56,828 nucleotides of DNA from NCBI GenBank assembly GCA_028456385.1, contig JALNQF010000265.1, positions 1 through 56,828 of the forward strand, written 5' to 3'. The position numbers and the translations under genes were made by a program. A model generated the notes under the pieces. That model made no database searches and was not told where the DNA came from. It saw only the letters and a program-made list of their open reading frames with translations. This stretch comes from Ophiosphaerella korrae (lineage: Eukaryota > Ascomycota > Dothideomycetes > Pleosporales > Phaeosphaeriaceae). Shown here piece by piece: positions 55,780-56,828 of the stretch; within the stretch, counting starts at the first letter, position 1; the number at the start of each line of letters is the position of its first letter.

Positions 55780-56720
55780 GCTTATAAGTCTACGTAAACT
55801 ACTACAAGCTAAACAAATCTACTATTAAAGACTAGTACCCTATTCTATTCTTTAGAGAAATACTAGCCTACCTAAATAAAGTAAAGATTTTCTCTAAATT
55901 TAACGTAATACACGCCTTTTACTACTTACGTATTACTCTAAATTTAGAATAGCTAACTACTTTTATTACCTACTTTAGTATATATACTTATAAGGTAGTA
56001 CCCTTTAGCTTTACTAACGCACTAGCTACTTTCTAGCGCGCTATTAACTTAGCCCTACTAGAATATTTAGACAACTTCTATACTATATATATAGACAACG
56101 TCTTAATATACTCTAATAATAAAATAGACTATATCTAGTATATTTGTAAAGTACTTACGCAACTAAAAGAGTAAGGCTTCTACGTAGATCTTAAAAAATC
56201 TAGCCTTTACGCTACCTTAGTTAAGTTTTTAGGTATAATTATCTCTAATAAAGGAATTATAATAGATCCCTCTAAAGTTAAAGCTATCTAGGAGTAAAAA
56301 ATACTAAAGACTACTAAAGAAGTCCTAGCCTTTCTAGGCTATACTAGATTCTTCTAGCGCTTTATTAAGGATTACTTAAGCCTTGCCTTACTACTTACTA
56401 AGTTAATTAAGTCTAAGGTTATTACTAAACTTACTAAAGGAGATAGGCTACTCCTTTAAAAGACTTAGTACAAGCCCTTTATAATTACCTAAGAATATAT
56501 AGACGCTTTTAATAAACTAAAAGCTACTTTCTAGCTAAGAGTAGTCTTACTTTACTTTAACTCCTTAAAACTAATCTATATCTAAACTAACGCCTCTAGG
56601 TAGGCCTTAGGCGGAGTAATAAGCTAACTAAACTAAGATAGAATCTAATAGCTAGTTAGCTTCTTCTTAAAAAAATATACCTTAGTAGAATATAATTACA
56701 ATATCTACAACCTAGAGCTT
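55780..56720 (+). pseudogene. Reverse transcriptase / RNase H remnant
   Basis: Readable landmarks of Ty3/gypsy pol: VNYYKLNKSTIKDYYPI (about 55795-55850); a fingers-palm segment with FSKFNVIHAFYYLRI (about 55895-55935); YTYKVVPFSFTNALATF; YIDNVLIYS at 56088-56114; VKFLGIIISNKGI (about 56220-56260); LAFLGYTRFF (about 56328-56356); and an RNase-H-like start TNASR..ALGGVIS (about 56586-56620). The catalytic YxDD is changed to YIDN, a G-to-A change that fits RIP and would inactivate the enzyme even without the stops. Confidence 0.75.
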
Positions 56721-56828
56721 ATAGCTATAATCTAAGTATTTAAAGAATAAGAACTAGAGCTTATAGGTAGTCTATATATAATCTATATTATAATAGACTA
56801 CTATAATTTAGAAACCTTTATAATAACT

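Larger units (their letters stand above)
49620..56828. other. RIP-mutated AT-rich block
   Basis: From about 49.9 kb the sequence has TAG/TAA in every frame. CA and TG dinucleotides are scarce and TA abundant; for example the line at 53101-53160 has one CA and no TG. This is the footprint of repeat-induced point mutation in ascomycetes. There is no intact gene. The block runs past the window end. Confidence 0.9.
50626..56828 (+). mobile_element. Ty3/gypsy LTR retrotransposon relic, truncated by window end
   Basis: Order on the plus strand is candidate LTR, a repeat-rich leader, an unreadable gag-like region, then pol with reverse transcriptase and RNase H (from about 55.78 kb). Integrase and the 3' LTR would lie beyond 56828. 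All frames are broken by RIP-type TAG/TAA stops, so the element is dead. Confidence 0.75.

Noticed and set aside
50626..56828. Possible organellar insert because of extreme AT content
   Set aside because: Gypsy RT motifs and CA/TG depletion show a RIP-mutated retroelement instead.

Overview
The window looks like a chromosome-end or scaffold-end piece of a filamentous ascomycete, most likely a Dothideomycete (Pleosporales-type). The evidence is: genes with several short introns (about 37-75 bp, GT..AG, CTAAC-like branch points); a fused alpha-beta tryptophan synthase; an SPX phosphate transporter; HET-domain and NACHT-WD40-type remnants; and a long stretch with the signature of repeat-induced point mutation (RIP: CA/TG depleted, TA enriched, TAG/TAA stops in all frames). 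The species call is inference.

Layout. (1) 1-116 is a poly-G block at the sequence end. (2) 117-9,480 is a gene-poor flank with one credible gene, a zinc-finger-like protein near 3-4.3 kb. (3) 9.5-33.3 kb is an ordinary gene-rich segment. In order it holds: a covalent-flavin amine/amino-acid oxidase; a secreted CE5 esterase (minus); a frameshifted protein-kinase-like gene; a secreted six-bladed beta-propeller protein (minus); an SPX low-affinity phosphate transporter (minus); tryptophan synthase (minus) with a Gcn4/CPC1-type site upstream; an M20 amidohydrolase (minus); a CmcJ/AsaB-like oxygenase (plus); an isopenicillin-N-synthase-like 2OG oxygenase (plus); a small basic protein; a tetraspanin; a C2H2 finger protein; and a short acidic protein. 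Splice junctions were worked out by eye and all reading frames close.

(4) 33.3-49.6 kb is accessory, subtelomere-like DNA. It holds a HET-domain gene that appears frameshifted near its end, a few unrecognised small ORFs, an F-box-like pseudogene, a 1.15-kb element with about 275-bp terminal inverted repeats, a pogo-type transposase fragment, a truncated second HET gene, a 67-68-bp minisatellite, an unknown pseudogene with RIP-type stops and a WD40-repeat fragment. Within it lies a U6 snRNA gene that appears to be split by a spliceosomal intron.

(5) 49.6-56.8 kb is transposon debris, heavily RIP-mutated: a minus-strand Tc1/mariner transposase, then a plus-strand Ty3/gypsy retrotransposon with a candidate 427-bp 5' LTR and a recognisable but inactivated reverse transcriptase. 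This element runs off the window end.

The intact genes do not form an obvious polyketide or peptide synthase cluster. The amidohydrolase and two Fe(II)/2OG-type oxygenases between 23.6 and 28.0 kb, next to tryptophan synthase, are the closest thing to a functional grouping. The most notable single observation is the intron-containing U6 gene.
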